Assembly: GCA_039621445.1 (NCBI GenBank) | Contig: CP154955.1 | Location: 5,818,785-5,882,784 of the forward strand | Reading direction: 5' to 3' | DNA: 64,000 bases | Source of the DNA: Euglena gracilis | Lineage: Eukaryota > Euglenida > Euglenophyceae > Euglenales | In this document: in pieces, positions 44,240-55,435 of the stretch | Numbering within the stretch: the stretch's first letter is position 1 | How the letters are laid out: every line of letters begins with the position of its first letter | Translations under genes and position numbers: made by a program | Notes under the pieces: generated by a model | What the model saw: only the letters and a program-made list of their open reading frames with translations | Told to the model about the DNA's origin: nothing | Database searches by the model: none

Positions 44240-46860
44240 TGCGGGAATCCCTGCCCACCCACCTGCTGTAAATTTTTGCAAACAAATTACTTTTGGGTGC
44301 AAACTTTTTTTGACATCGTTTTTTGACTTCCTCGGCCTTTGGCCTCACCTGGGGCCACATGTGCTCCGGCCAGAAAATCTTGCCAGAAAGAATTTTCAGT
44401 TGTGGTTGGAGGATGAAAACAAACAAAATAGCACACCATCTGAACGTCCTTCACGGGGAGGCGCGAGGGAGGTGCAGGGGCTCTGCCCTGGGATCGGAAT
44501 TGGCGAGTTCAAAACACACAACTGCTAGAATTGCGCCCGAAAGGAAAGGGGCGGATCAATGGTCTGAAATTTCTTGCAGTGGTGAGGCAACTATCACATG
44601 GATGAATTCTTTGGGCTGTTTGTGCTTGCGCATCAACAATGCTGCACACTGGCAATGCCCAGGAACCGTTTGAAATTGAAATGACTTCACAAAAACCCAG
44701 GTTCCAGTTGATCCGGACCTAGATGCACGACGTTTTTGCCTCCCCGACTGTTTTAACTTGGATTCACTGGCGAAACGGTAGAAATACTTGGCAGCCTCAG
44801 GAAAAAACCTTAAGGGGAAATTTGGAGGGCTTCTCAAGGACCTGAAAGCTGGAGATACATGGGAAAAAATTGAGAACTTATGGCTGTGAGTTACCAACAC
44901 AGCTGCCACAAGGAAAAAAAACATCATCTGTAGGCTGCCCAACAAATGCATATCGCTCTATTATGCTGCAAAAGAAAGATATGTTCGCTGCTCTACCAAA
45001 CCAGTGTCGTTGTCAGTTGCGCGCAATGAAAAAAATATCAAGAGAGCAACCACTCAGCAGACCATTCAGGAGCGGACGAAGAAAAAATTAATCTGAATCC
45101 AGAAGCGTAATTGTTAATTGTTGCAGATGTCACCTGTTTCTGGGGACACAAATCGAAAACTGGGAATTGGCGCAAATCGGCACCATTTTGTTAAAATCAT
45201 AGGGGTGGGGGGTAAAAAAAAATGAAAACCATCAAAAAAAAACTGTGGGGGAGCTTTGATGACCTCGGCCAAAACCGAACAAAATTCTTGGAAAGGCCCG
45301 TCAATCAATTCCTTTTTTGGGCACGGTCACCGTTCAGAGTGTGTGTGCTGGCCAAATTGGAGGTGGAGCAATCATACAAATGGATTGGAGGTGGAATGAA
45401 GCAGTTGTGTGGTCCTGTTCAAGGGAACGTTGCCATCAGACAAATAGCCATTCTGAAAAGTGTTGGTGGCCCTGCGGGGTGCATCCCGTTCCAATACTTC
45501 TGCCTGACGATTGTGGTAGGAAATTCAGGGTCAGGCCCCTTCCAGCAGAGCAGGAAAATATCCTTCCCAAAATCCTCAAAACATAAACTCGTGGTAAAAA
45601 TGAACTCGTGGTGATCTAAAATGACAAAAGACTTTGGACACACAATAAATTAAAAAATGCGAAATTCAACGTCTCCACTCCCACCCAGTTTCATGATGGC
45701 CCATTGTCATTGGAGTTCAGTCTGTGCTCATCAATAAGCCACATGGGCAGTGCACACACAAAAGAAATAGCCAGCAGGAACCTCGCAGCCAACAGGAAGA
45801 GAAGGAGCCTGTTCGGGGATTGGGTCTGGTCAAAGGAACGTCGCCGTCTGACAAATACCCGTTCTGGTCATCATACCGTGGCCTGCGGGGAGGCTGCCAT
45901 TCACTTGGGCCTGCCTGCCGGCTTGGGAAAGTGGCTCTTGACGGCCTTGCCCGCTCAGCCCTGCAGAAAATGAACTGGGTGGCTCTCAAATGCGGACCCT
46001 CCCCCCCAGAAAATCAGGGACAAGGCGGGATCCCCAGAGCCCGATCCGGAGCGTCCCAGATACCCAGATCCGGAGGGTGAAGGCCTGCGTTGAATCCCCC
46101 AACACCACCCAAAGGGTTTCCAGGATTCCCATGCAGCCCTGACCCCCCACCACAGCACCACACAAGGAAAATTCCTTCGATGCGAGCACCGAAGGAACAG
46201 GGTCCAGGGTTGATGGTTTTTCTTTTTTTAAAAAAATATTTATTCAAAACTCTAAAACACTAAAAAAAAAAATGGTCTTTTTGAAAATGAAAAAAAATGC
46301 CTATTTTGGAAACCTCAAAAAAACATGCCTTTTTGGAAACCCCGGTCCTCAAACAATGACCTGTTTCAGGTTCACCTTGCAACCAAAAGAAATGAGGCCA
46401 GTCACATGGGCACATAGGAGCGAAATGTTTTAATTGTGACCAGGGTGGGCAGCCGGTACCAGCTTTGGGCTATGTGATGGCAACCGCTGTCGACGCTGGC
46501 AGTGAATGATTAAAGCGACCACATCGGGCAATTTCAGGCCGTCTTTGCGCCAGTATTAGCCCGATTTGGGCCTTGACCAAGCCACTACGTCCACAGCCGG
46601 TGTTGACAAAAGTTGCCATCAGACCTGTGTAATGTAATCAGGATGCGGTCTGGGTCCAGGACCGGGTCAAACAGAGGGATGTGCAAGGGCCGAATTCGAG
46701 ACCGAAAGGGTTTTGAATCTTCGCCCTTCTGCACGGCCTCTGTGTCAAGAACTGTGTTTGGGCCAAGGGTTAGGGGGAGCCCAGGGGCTGGAACCGCCCC
46801 TGGGCCCCCCTAAACCTTGGCTCAAAACACCGTTCTTGGTTGAAAGCGTGTTTTGGGCGA
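44240..46860. other. No firm gene; partial duplication and weak coding signal
   Basis: A plus-strand stretch at 44790-44880 (GKNLKGKFGGLLKDLK, TWEKIENLW) before GTGAGTTA could be an exon but has no linked partner. Bases 45400-45500 and 45815-45905 are diverged direct repeats (GTTCAAGGGAACGTTGCC versus GGTCAAAGGAACGTCGCC). No known domain. Confidence 0.35.
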
Positions 46861-46864
46861 AGAT

Positions 46865-47218
46865 TTTATACAAAAATCGACCGACACTAACAGATTCAGC
46901 AGGGGCGCCGGGCGCGAGCGAGCGAAGCGAGCCGCCCGGCGCCCCTGCTGAATCTGTTAGTGTCGGTCGATTTTTCTAAAACCTATTTTGTCTGGGCCCG
47001 ACGCCTGTCTTGATATTCATTCGACCGAACCGCCTGGACGGAAATATGGTCAAAAAAGTGGTTTTTGGCCCATTAACGGGCGCCTGAATGGAAATTGACT
47101 GACATAAACGGCGCCTGAATGGAAATCGACCGACATAAACGGGCGCCTGAATGGAAATCGACTGACATAAATGGGCGCCTGAATGGAAATCGACCGACAT
47201 GTCTTGGGAATCGACCAA

Positions 47219-47253
<35 letters not shown>

Positions 47254-48055
47254 TTTTGTTTTGGGACATTTTCAGTTTCAGCTTGAACCCGTTAATGTCG
47301 ACCAACCTTTTGCCTTTTTTCGGAATGCCTTTTTCTTTTTTCAATCTCTATATCAAGAAATGCGTCTTAAACGCAGACTCTGACCTGAGTCTGCGTTTTG
47401 AAACGCAGGCTCAGGCCGAATAACAGACTGAGCGTTTCGAAACACAGACTCGGGCCAGAGTCTGCGTTTTTTTTAGAAAAACAGATTTTGACCAAAGCCA
47501 TGTTGCTATGAACACAGCCTTGGCCCGAAATCCGATGATGTCAATATAATTGCAATACAGGCGTCGAGCCCAGAAAATAGGGTTGACATTGCCAAATAAC
47601 TCCTCACCCGAAAGCTTTTCTTTTAGATGACCAGTGATGACAACTGGTTCAGGACAAATTTGCCGAATGCTTTTTCTGAAGATCCAGAAAATAATATTCT
47701 TAAATATCGTCCTTCCGTCTGTTCCATCCAAAGTTCAGCCAGCTGTGATCACCTGGCCACAAAATTTGGTTTTTGTCTGATCCATAACTCCTCCACAACC
47801 CCATAGGACCAAAAATGTCGAAAAAAAAAGGAAATCCAAAATGTCCAAAAAGTCCCTAAAAATTCCCAATCTGACCAGCAACAGATTTCAATGGAATGGA
47901 AATCGACCGACATAAACGGGCGCCTGAATGGAAATCGACCGACATAAACGGGCGCCTGAATGGAAATCGACCGACATAAACAATTTCAGCCTGAAATTCG
48001 TTAATGTCAGTAGAATTTCAAGACAGGCGTCGGGCCCAGAAAATAGGTTTTAAGA
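46865..48055 (+). repeat. Repeat L, copy 4
   Basis: Collinear with 41860-43330: GC palindrome at 46872-46976, minisatellite, poly-T (47221-47252), then the CACCCGAAAGC block and the end CAAGACAGGCGTCGGGCCC, AGAAAATAGGTTTTAA. Confidence 0.85.
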
Positions 48056-49204
48056 CTTTTAATGTCTCGAAATCGGACCAGACACGGTTTCAGACCAAGG
48101 ACAGTGCCTGGCCAAGGTTTCAGGGGGCAAGGGGGAGGGGACAGCGCCTTCGCGCGGTCCCCACCTCCAGGCTCCCCAAATTGGCCCAGACACAGTTGTT
48201 GACGGCCATAAGGCGCATGTACACCAAACACGTGTGCTTGGGAACCCTCCAACGGCTACCTCATCACCACAAGATGTTGTTGGAACACTTTGGGGCAGAT
48301 GAGGCCAAGCTCCTCATGACACCATGCACTTTGACCTGGGCTTGGGCTAGAAATTTGTGCTGGCTAGCTTGCCCCCCCCAAGAGGCTGAGCTTGGCTGAT
48401 TTCAGTTCGGGCCTGAAATCAGCCAAGGCATTTCAAGCCTTGGCTGATTTCAGGCAGCCAATCCTGAGCCAATCCTCAGGCGTTCGCAGTGGCCTGGGGG
48501 AAAGGGGGGCTGAACTGCGGGGGTTTTGTTAAGCGGAGGGGGACCCACCCCCGGGGGGGGGGTGTCCAGCCAGGCTTTATTCCAGCAAGGGATGCGGACC
48601 CCCCCCTGGGTGTTCGCTGACTTTTTAAGTGTTCGGCGCAAAGCGACAAAATTTTTCTTCAAAAAGGGGTAAAAATGGCCCAAAATGGCATTCTTTGGTG
48701 GTTGGGTCTTCCTTCACCTCCAAAATTTGGCTGAAAATGCCAACGACTGATTTGGGGGCATTTTTTGGCCTTTTTCCAGCCAGCCCGTAGGACCCCCGGG
48801 GGTCCTGCTGCAGCTGTCCAATCTGGCAAGTGAAAATCCTAGTGCCCCACCGGTGCAAAGCACCAAAAATTATTTTTGGCTCCCAAAACTGGTTAAAGAT
48901 GATCCATTTTTGGCCATTTTGGGATTTTTTGGAACAAAATTGGCCAACCCATTAAAAACTTCATTTCCACCTCAGCGCCGGAAAAAATTTGCCCCTGTCG
49001 GGGACCCGAACTAAAAATTTCAAGGGGGAATGGGTTTCGCATTTTTCCACATTTTTGCACATTTTTTTTCCATTTTTCAAAAAGCACATTTTTGTGCATT
49101 TTTCCGATTTTTTTCCAGCACATTTTTTTCCCTGTTGTCGCATTTTTCCTCATTTACCAAATTATTCGCGGTTTTGACCATTTTTGCAATTTTTTTTTTG
49201 CAAT
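48056..49204. other. No gene recognised
   Basis: Contains poly-C/G tracts with GTCCAGCCAGG (48540-48600), a mini-hairpin near 48846 and an A/T-rich segment at 48900-49200. Antisense frames are uninformative. Confidence 0.4.
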
Positions 49205-49560
49205 TTTTTTTAAAACCTATTTTCTGGGCCCGACGCCTGTCTTGAAAATCTGCTGGCATTAACGGATTTCAGGCTGAAATTGTTTATGTCAATTGATTTC
49301 CATTCAGGCGCCCGTTTATGTCGGTCGATTTCCATCCCCGTTTATGTCGGTCGATTTCCATTCAGGCGCCCGTTTATGTCGGTCGATTTCCATTCAGGCG
49401 CCCGTTTATGTCGGTCGATTTCCATTCCATTGAAATCTGTTGCTGGTCAGATTGGGAATATTTAGTGACTTTTGGACATTTTGGATTTCCCTTTTTTTTC
49501 GACACTTTTGGTCCTGTGGGGTTGTGGAGGCGTTATGGACCAGACAAAAAAAACAAATTT
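49205..49560 (-). repeat. Repeat L, inverted partial copy
   Basis: Begins AAAACCTATTTTCTGGGCCC, holds the inverted minisatellite (49285-49430) and ends near GGGGTTGTGGAGGCGTTATGG. A further diverged piece lies at 50130-50275. Confidence 0.8.
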
Positions 49561-49703
49561 TGCGGCTCATTGTGGGAAATTGTGATAGATTTTTTGGTGG
49601 TCGCTAGCGACTGGTCCCTAGCGACCATGGCCACTGACCACTGGTAGTCGGGTTGGGGGTTTTGGAAGGCATTTGGGTGGGTTTCGAGCCATTTTCCTTC
49701 ATA

Positions 49704-50063
49704 CCATGCCCCCCCCCCCCGAGCTGTCCCCCCCCCCCGAGCTATTCCCATAGGGGGGACGGGAATAGCTCACTGTCATAGCACTTTTTATAAAGAACTT
49801 CCCAAAAAAGTGCTCAAAAATCGACGTTTTTGGGACGTTTTCCAAAATCACTTTTTGACAAATGTGCTTTTTTTATTTTTTGCGAACATCCAAAAAAGTT
49901 GCCAAAAATGACCCCCTTTGGGTTGCCCGAGGGTCGGGTATGGGAATAGCTCGGGGGGGGGGGGGACCTAGGTCCCCCCCCCCAAGCTGTCCCCCCTCCC
50001 GTACTGTTCCCATTGGGCCGTCAAGGGTCCCGGGGACGGGAATAGCTCGGGGGGGGGGCATGG
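49704..50063. mobile_element. TA-flanked miniature element, CCATGCCC ends (360 bp)
   Basis: Left end CCATGCCCCCCCCCCC then GAGCT(G/A)TTCCC motifs; right end GGGAATAGCTCGG plus poly-G and CATGG. TA at 49702-49703 and 50064-50065. A truncated relative is at 6349-6500. Confidence 0.78.
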
Positions 50064-50065
50064 TA

Positions 50066-51654
50066 TTTGTATGAATTTTTTTTGGAGGGGGAGGGGGTCA
50101 GGTGATCACAGCTGGCTGAATTTTGGATGGAACGGACGGAAGGACGGAACTTAAGATTATCATTTTTGGCCCGATTCAGTTGTCATCGCTGGTCGTCTGA
50201 AAGAAAAGCTTTCTGGTGAGGGGTGGCCACTGTTAAAACCTGTTTTCTCGGCCCGACGCCTGTATTGGAATTTCTATTTGTTCTTTTTTGATTCTTGTGC
50301 TTTTCTTCGCAGATTCATTTTTGCACCTTTTTCAAAAAAACTGCACCTCTTCTTGCCCATTTTTTCTGAGGCCTGGCTAGTGTGTTCCCCCCCTGCAATT
50401 TATTGGTCAGAACCAGACCTCTCCTTAGTGTGTATTAGTGTGCATCGGCAACACACACCGACACACAAAAAAAATGCGGATACTCACCGATCAGGCCATT
50501 GCCAAAGGACCATACCATTGCTTAGCGACCCCCCCCCCCGGGGTCACTTTCCACTCTGAAAAAAGCCGGTCAGCCACCTTTTCCCCCAAAAAAACCAGTC
50601 AGTCACCTTTACTCCCCGCTCATGTTGGCAAGGCACTATTGCCAAAAAGTCTCAAAAAAAATTCCAAAAATTCCGGCGCCTTTGGCGCCAGGCCAGCCAC
50701 TTTTTCATTTTCGGGCCTACCCCATCCCGGGGGGGGGGGGGGGGGTCTTCGCCAGAAAACCAGTCAGTCACCCCCCGGGGGGGGGGGGGTGGGACAAGTG
50801 TTTAGCAATGGTATGCTAAGGACCACTGCCAAGCCATTTTGCTTGGCACTGGAAAAAAGGGACCCTTCTCCGGGGGCCCAGGGTCCTCCCGACTGGAAAA
50901 AAATTCCTCTGGCGCTGCGCGCGACAAAGTGAAGTGGAAGTGGAGCCAAAGTGGTTTTTTAATGAGTATAATGAGATTTTTTTTGGCAGATTTTCCCCCC
51001 AAAAAAATATCCCAAAGCTGGCCAAAATGGGCATTTTTGGCAAGTTTTTGGAGGTGCAAGAAAAATTCGGTGCTTCATGCCGGTCACTGGAAAGCCCGAC
51101 AGGTGGACCTCCTCCCTTGGTTGCACTTGTCTATTTATGGCCGGGCCTGACTTCGCTTCTGGCCTAGTTTGCTGTGTGGTGAGTGGACAGGTCCCCTTAC
51201 ACCCGTGGTGCACTGCGCTGAGCTGGGGTCTGGGGGTGTGTTATGTGGAATAAAACAAAATAAGAGAACGACAGTGAAAGCAACAATGGAGGAAAGCATG
51301 TGAAAAAGCCAAACACAGACAAATTTCCTTCCTTTGGAAGGCGGCTGCCCTGCTGTTTGATGTGGGTGACCGTGGTAAAAGCACATGCTTCTCACTGTCC
51401 AAAGAGCTTCCACTGCCCCTCGGGTAGATCCTGCAGTGCACACACACGTTTGGCACCAGTTGCCCCAGTAACGGTCAACAGAAAAACAAATAGGTCGCGG
51501 TCTGCAGTGAGGGATTTTCAAAAGGTTTGTGAACTACATGAGGCAACTTTTGACATCCCAGGCCCCGGCCCGGACCCAGTTTTTGAAACCAGGCATCGGG
51601 GGGCCCGGACTCACGCCCGAGCCAGGGTGTGTGCCACGAGGCTGGACTTTATAC
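50066..51654. other. No gene recognised
   Basis: Several poly-G/C tracts (50528, 50728, 50777) and a GGCGCCTTTGGCGCC hairpin near 50682. Frames on both strands have no domain. Confidence 0.4.
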
Positions 51655-51767
51655 ACAAATTGTGGCTGAGCCCAGATTTCAGCCTGAAAACGTGTTCAGC
51701 AGGGGGGCCCCCGAAGGGGGCCCCCTGAACATGTTTTCAGGCTGAAATCTGGGTCAGCCACAATTTG
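51655..51767. repeat. 113-bp near-perfect hairpin
   Basis: CAAATTGTGGCTGAGCCCAG ... pairs with its complement ending CAATTTG; the loop region is GGGGGCCCCCGAAGGGGGCC. Stem arms are about 50 bp. Confidence 0.85.
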
Positions 51768-51774
51768 TTTAAAA

Positions 51775-52865
51775 ACGCGTTCAGAGCCCGCCAAATGCCT
51801 GCCCTGAAATTTGTGGTCATGATTCACGCCAGGGGTCAAAAACGCGAAAATGTGAAATGTGAAATTCGGACCGAAAAAAAGGTGCCCTAATGGAAAACGT
51901 GCCCTACCACAGATGCCCTAATGGAAAACATGTCATTGCCACAGATGCCTTAATGGAAAACATGCCTTTGCCACAGATGCCCTGATGGAAAATGTGTTAC
52001 CCCTCCCCCCATACCTAAACGCACGGCAAACTTTGTGAACCGTGAAGGGTGGAAAAATCTGATGACCACCGCTGGCCGTCTGTTGAACAGAGCTTTCTAT
52101 CGAGGGGTAACTTGGCGCCCTAACGTTGCACGCAGCCCGAGATACGCTCGCAATCGTCGGATCGGCCAGAATCTTAGTCGAAAATTGTGGTGGTTTTGGG
52201 TGCTGCTTGGTTTAAAATGCTTAACAAACCATACAGAAACGATTTTTGTCTTCGAATCAGGCTTCTTTTTAAGTCAGCAGACCCCCCCGGGGGGGGGTCC
52301 CGCGCCGGAGGCGCTGGGTATACCTTTTCGGCGCGAAGCGCCGAAAATTTTTGGAAATTGCCTTTAACGGGCTCGATTTTGGGGGGTCCCCGCCCCCCCC
52401 CCCGGGGGGGGTCCCGCGCCACCCTGGGTGGGTGGGGGGGATCCCCCCTCCCCCCCGGGGGTCTTAAAAGAAGCCTGCTTCGAATTGAGGACATCTGGGG
52501 TCTAGGGAGGTACAAGATTTGTGAAATTAGGATTTCCCAGTGGCAGGAAATAAGAGTACCAAGCAGCGTGGCTGAATTTGGTCGTCACCACCAGTCGTCT
52601 GATGAAAAGAGTTTTCGATCGAGGGGTGAGTTTGTACCTGAACAACTTTCACAGCCAGAGATCCGCTCGCGATCGTCGATCGATTTGGCAAAATGCATTT
52701 TCGGACGATTTCGGACGACACGTGATTGCCACAGATGCCCTAATGGAAAATGTGCCACTGCCACAGATGCCCTGATGGAAAACGTGTCATTGCCACAGAC
52801 GCCCTAATGGAAAACGTGTTCATGACCACGAATTTCAGGGCAGGCATTTGGCGGGCTGAACACGT
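51775..52865. repeat. Repeat N with inverted ends and 33-bp minisatellites
   Basis: Ends pair as GTTCAGAGCCCGCCAAATGC ... and its complement at 52805-52865. Inside, GCCACAGATGCCCTAATGG plus AAAACGTG units form arrays at 51880-52000 and 52722-52818 in the same orientation. Two related blocks with ATCGAGGGGT(A/G)A lie at 52060-52170 and 52565-52690. An hAT-like element is inserted at 52258. Confidence 0.7.
52258..52477. mobile_element. hAT-like non-autonomous element (220 bp), 8-bp duplication CTTCGAAT
   Basis: Ends CAGGCTTCTTTTTAAG and CTTAAAAGAAGCCTG; perfect CTTCGAAT on both sides (52250-52257, 52478-52485). The interior has poly-C/G tracts and the mini-hairpin TCGGCGCGAAGCGCCGA. It serves as the uninserted reference for the nested element at 53523. 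Confidence 0.93.
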
Positions 52866-52969
52866 TTTTAAGTTGGGGTTTTCTTTCCCCATCAGGCTTC
52901 TTTTTAAGTCAGCAGCCCCCCCCCCCCCCGGGGGGGGGGTCCGGGGGGCGTCGGCACGCCGTGGGGGGT

Positions 52970-53440
52970 CGGCACGCCGTGGCGGGCCGTCCGGGGAGGG
53001 GGGGGGGGGAGGGGGGGTTTTTGGCGTGGCGAGGGGGTCCCGGATGGGGGGGGGGGGGAGGGGTGCGCGGGGGTTTTCCAAGAAAATTTTCTTTGGCGCG
53101 GCTGACATGGTGTGGCGAGGGGGTCTGAAAAGGGGGGGGAGGGGGGGGGTAAAATGGCGTGGCGAGGGGGTCGGTGAGGGGGGGGGGAGGGGTGTGCCGA
53201 CCCCCCCGTGGCGAGCCGTCCGGCTAGGGGGGGGGGGGCGGGGGGGTTTTGGCGTGGCGAGGGGGTCCTGGATGGGGGGGGGGAGGGGTGCGCGGGGGAT
53301 TTCCAAGAAAATTTTCTTTGGCGCGGCTGACATGGCGTGGCGAGGGGGTCTGAAAAGGGGGGGGAGGGGGGTAAAATGGCGTGGCGAGGGGGTCGGTGAG
53401 GGGGGGGGGAGGGGTGTGCCGACCCCCCTGGGCCAGACCC
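52970..53440 (+). repeat. ~227-bp G-rich tandem duplication
   Basis: Two units, each with GGCGTGGCGAGGGGGTC, CCAAGAAAATTTTCTTTGGC and GCGGCTGACATGG (at about 53095 and 53322). Proline/glycine-rich frames are artefacts. Confidence 0.85.
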
Positions 53441-53522
53441 TCCCCCCCGGGGGGGGGTCCCGTGCCGGAGGCGCTGGGTATACATTTTTGGCGCGAAGCG
53501 CCGAAATTTTTTGAAAATTGCC

Positions 53523-54359
53523 CAGGGTTGGGCAATTAACCGTTACTTTTGGGGTCAAGCGATTAACCATGGTTAACTGGGGGTCAACAAGCGATTAACC
53601 AATTTTCGATTAACTGTGCCTTTCCCTCGATTAATTTCGATTAACCACCACAAAAAAAATTCAAAGTGTCCCTACCTTGAGTATTGTTGTACACCTTGCC
53701 AAATTGGCGCCTGGAAACATCATCCCCAAACCAGCGCTCAGACTCTCATTCATTGGATGGATCATGAGCCAAACAAACCAAAAAAATCTAATGGGTCAGG
53801 TTGCCAAGTTGGCGTAAATTCATTTACACAAACATGAGCGCATCAACGGAGCAATCGCTATGGCGATTGCGCAAATCATTTGGGGTCACAGGTTCTCTTA
53901 TCTGATGACAATTACCACCCCTCCTCCGAAGGGTAATGTTGGGTTTTGCAGTTGAAAAGTGCCTCTTTTCCAAAAGGGAACTTCAATTACCACACACAAC
54001 GGGGTCCATCCCCACCCAGTGTCTACCATGCCCCCCCCATATAAGACCCCCCCCCCCTCGGGAGCCAAAATCCCAGGGGGGCCCTAGGCCCCCCGGGCCC
54101 GGCCAAAGGGCCGGCCTTTGGCCGGCCAGGGGGGGAGGTCTTAAATGGGGAGGAATGGTAAGTCCCCAAAGGGTAGAGAAATGTTCCCAAACCCAAGACA
54201 TGTTTGATTGCTGCCAAAAAAAAGGTCGATTAACTGGGGGGGCCACAAGCGATTAACCGTTTTTCGATTAACCATGGTTAATTGTCCCCCCCACAAACGA
54301 TCGATTAACTGGGGGGGTCACAAGCGATTAACCGTTTTTCGATTAACCATCCAACCCTG
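53523..54359. mobile_element. Nested hAT-like element, CAGGGTTGG ends (837 bp)
   Basis: Starts CAGGGTTGG and ends CCAACCCTG, with AATTGCC on both sides (53516-53522, 54360-54366). The sibling element has this site once, at 52356-52362, so the insertion and 7-bp (possibly decayed 8-bp) duplication are direct. GCGATTAACC motifs and TTAACCATGGTTAA cluster within 150 bp of each end, as hAT sub-terminal transposase sites do. No transposase seen. Confidence 0.9.
54026..54158. mobile_element. TA-flanked miniature element inside the nested hAT-like element (133 bp)
   Basis: Starts CCATGCCCCCCCCATATAAG and ends GGTCTTAAATGGGGAGGAATGG; TA at 54024-54025 and 54159-54160. Third nesting level. Confidence 0.72.
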
Positions 54360-54839
54360 AATTGCCTTTAACGGGCCCGATTTTGGGGGGGTCCCCCCCC
54401 CCGGGGGGGTCCCGCGCCACCCTGGGTGGGTGGGGGCCCCTCCCCCCCCGGGGTCTTAAAAAGAAGCCTGTTCCCCATCCAAATTTCTACTGTTTGCACC
54501 AATGCGCTACCCTGCACCACCAGCACGCAGTTTTTGGCTGATTTAAAATTCCAGGAGCCAGTCGTCCAGCGTATATTAAAAAAATGGTTTTAAAAACCTT
54601 CACTTCAACACTTGTTCCAAAAATGCTCCAAAAAAAAATGACAATTTGAAAAAATGGCAATCTTTCGCTGTTCTGACCCAAACCTCTCCTTCGTGTGTAT
54701 CGGCAAAAAAATTTTGTGTGTTGGTGTGTTTCAAAAATTGTGTATCGGTGTGTCTCAGTACGTTTTTGAAATTTTTCTTCCAGTACAGAAAAAATTGATT
54801 GGTGCAACCCCCCCCCCCCCCGAATACCGACACCGGTGT

Positions 54840-55435
54840 ATATTTGGGTGTCGCCCAATTTCGTCAAAGGGTGTCTCATATTGGGGGGTGTCTTATATTT
54901 GGGTTTCAGGTGGATGATTGAGGGGTGTCTGATATTTGGACACTTTTCCAGCAAGTATGTTGTTGTGCTGATGTCCTCGGACTTTCACAAAAAGGGTTTT
55001 CTACATGTCTGACGGGTCGTCTTCCGAGGCTTTGGAGAGTATGTATGCTGAAAGCAACCAATCTGCAAGTGGCGATGAAAGTTGTGCGCCCAGGTCGCTT
55101 TCTTGTTGGTCAAAATAATAGATTCTCATCCTTGTTCTGCTACACCCAAAAAGCAGTTGCTTCTGACCTCCTGCTTCACCCAAAGCAGTAGACTGGACGT
55201 GCATTGGTTGTTTTCATCGCGCCTTGAGACTTGCTGCTCCACACTCACTGTGGAAGGTCTTTCATGGGGGGGGGGGTGTCTTATATTTGGAGAAGCAGCT
55301 GCCAGCCCAGGGGTGTCTTGTATTTGGGGGTGTCTTATATTTGTGTGTCGGCCCGAAAATCCCCAAAGGGTGTCTTATATTTGGAGGGTGTCTTATAGTG
55401 AGGGGTGTCTTATATTTGGGGGAGGGGGTTTAACC
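54840..55435 (+). repeat. Cluster of GGGTGTCTTATATTTGG motifs
   Basis: About ten copies of GTGTC(T)TATATTTGG in two groups (54855-54945, 55272-55430). They look like ends of a repeat family whose limits are not resolved. Confidence 0.65.

Larger units (their letters stand above)
52893..54470. mobile_element. hAT-like element, second copy (1578 bp), 8-bp duplication TTCCCCAT
   Basis: Same ends as 52258-52477; perfect TTCCCCAT on both sides (52885-52892, 54471-54478). It is larger because of a G-rich tandem array and a nested 837-bp element. Without the nested element it would be about 730 bp. Confidence 0.92.

Noticed and set aside
44700-44880. 17-nt intron (GTAGAAATACTTGGCAG)
   Set aside because: Removing it does not give an open frame downstream, so an ultra-short intron is unsupported.
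52740-53570. 276-, 254- and 193-aa Pro/Gly-rich frames
   Set aside because: Produced by a 227-bp G-rich tandem array inside a transposon; open in several frames on both strands.
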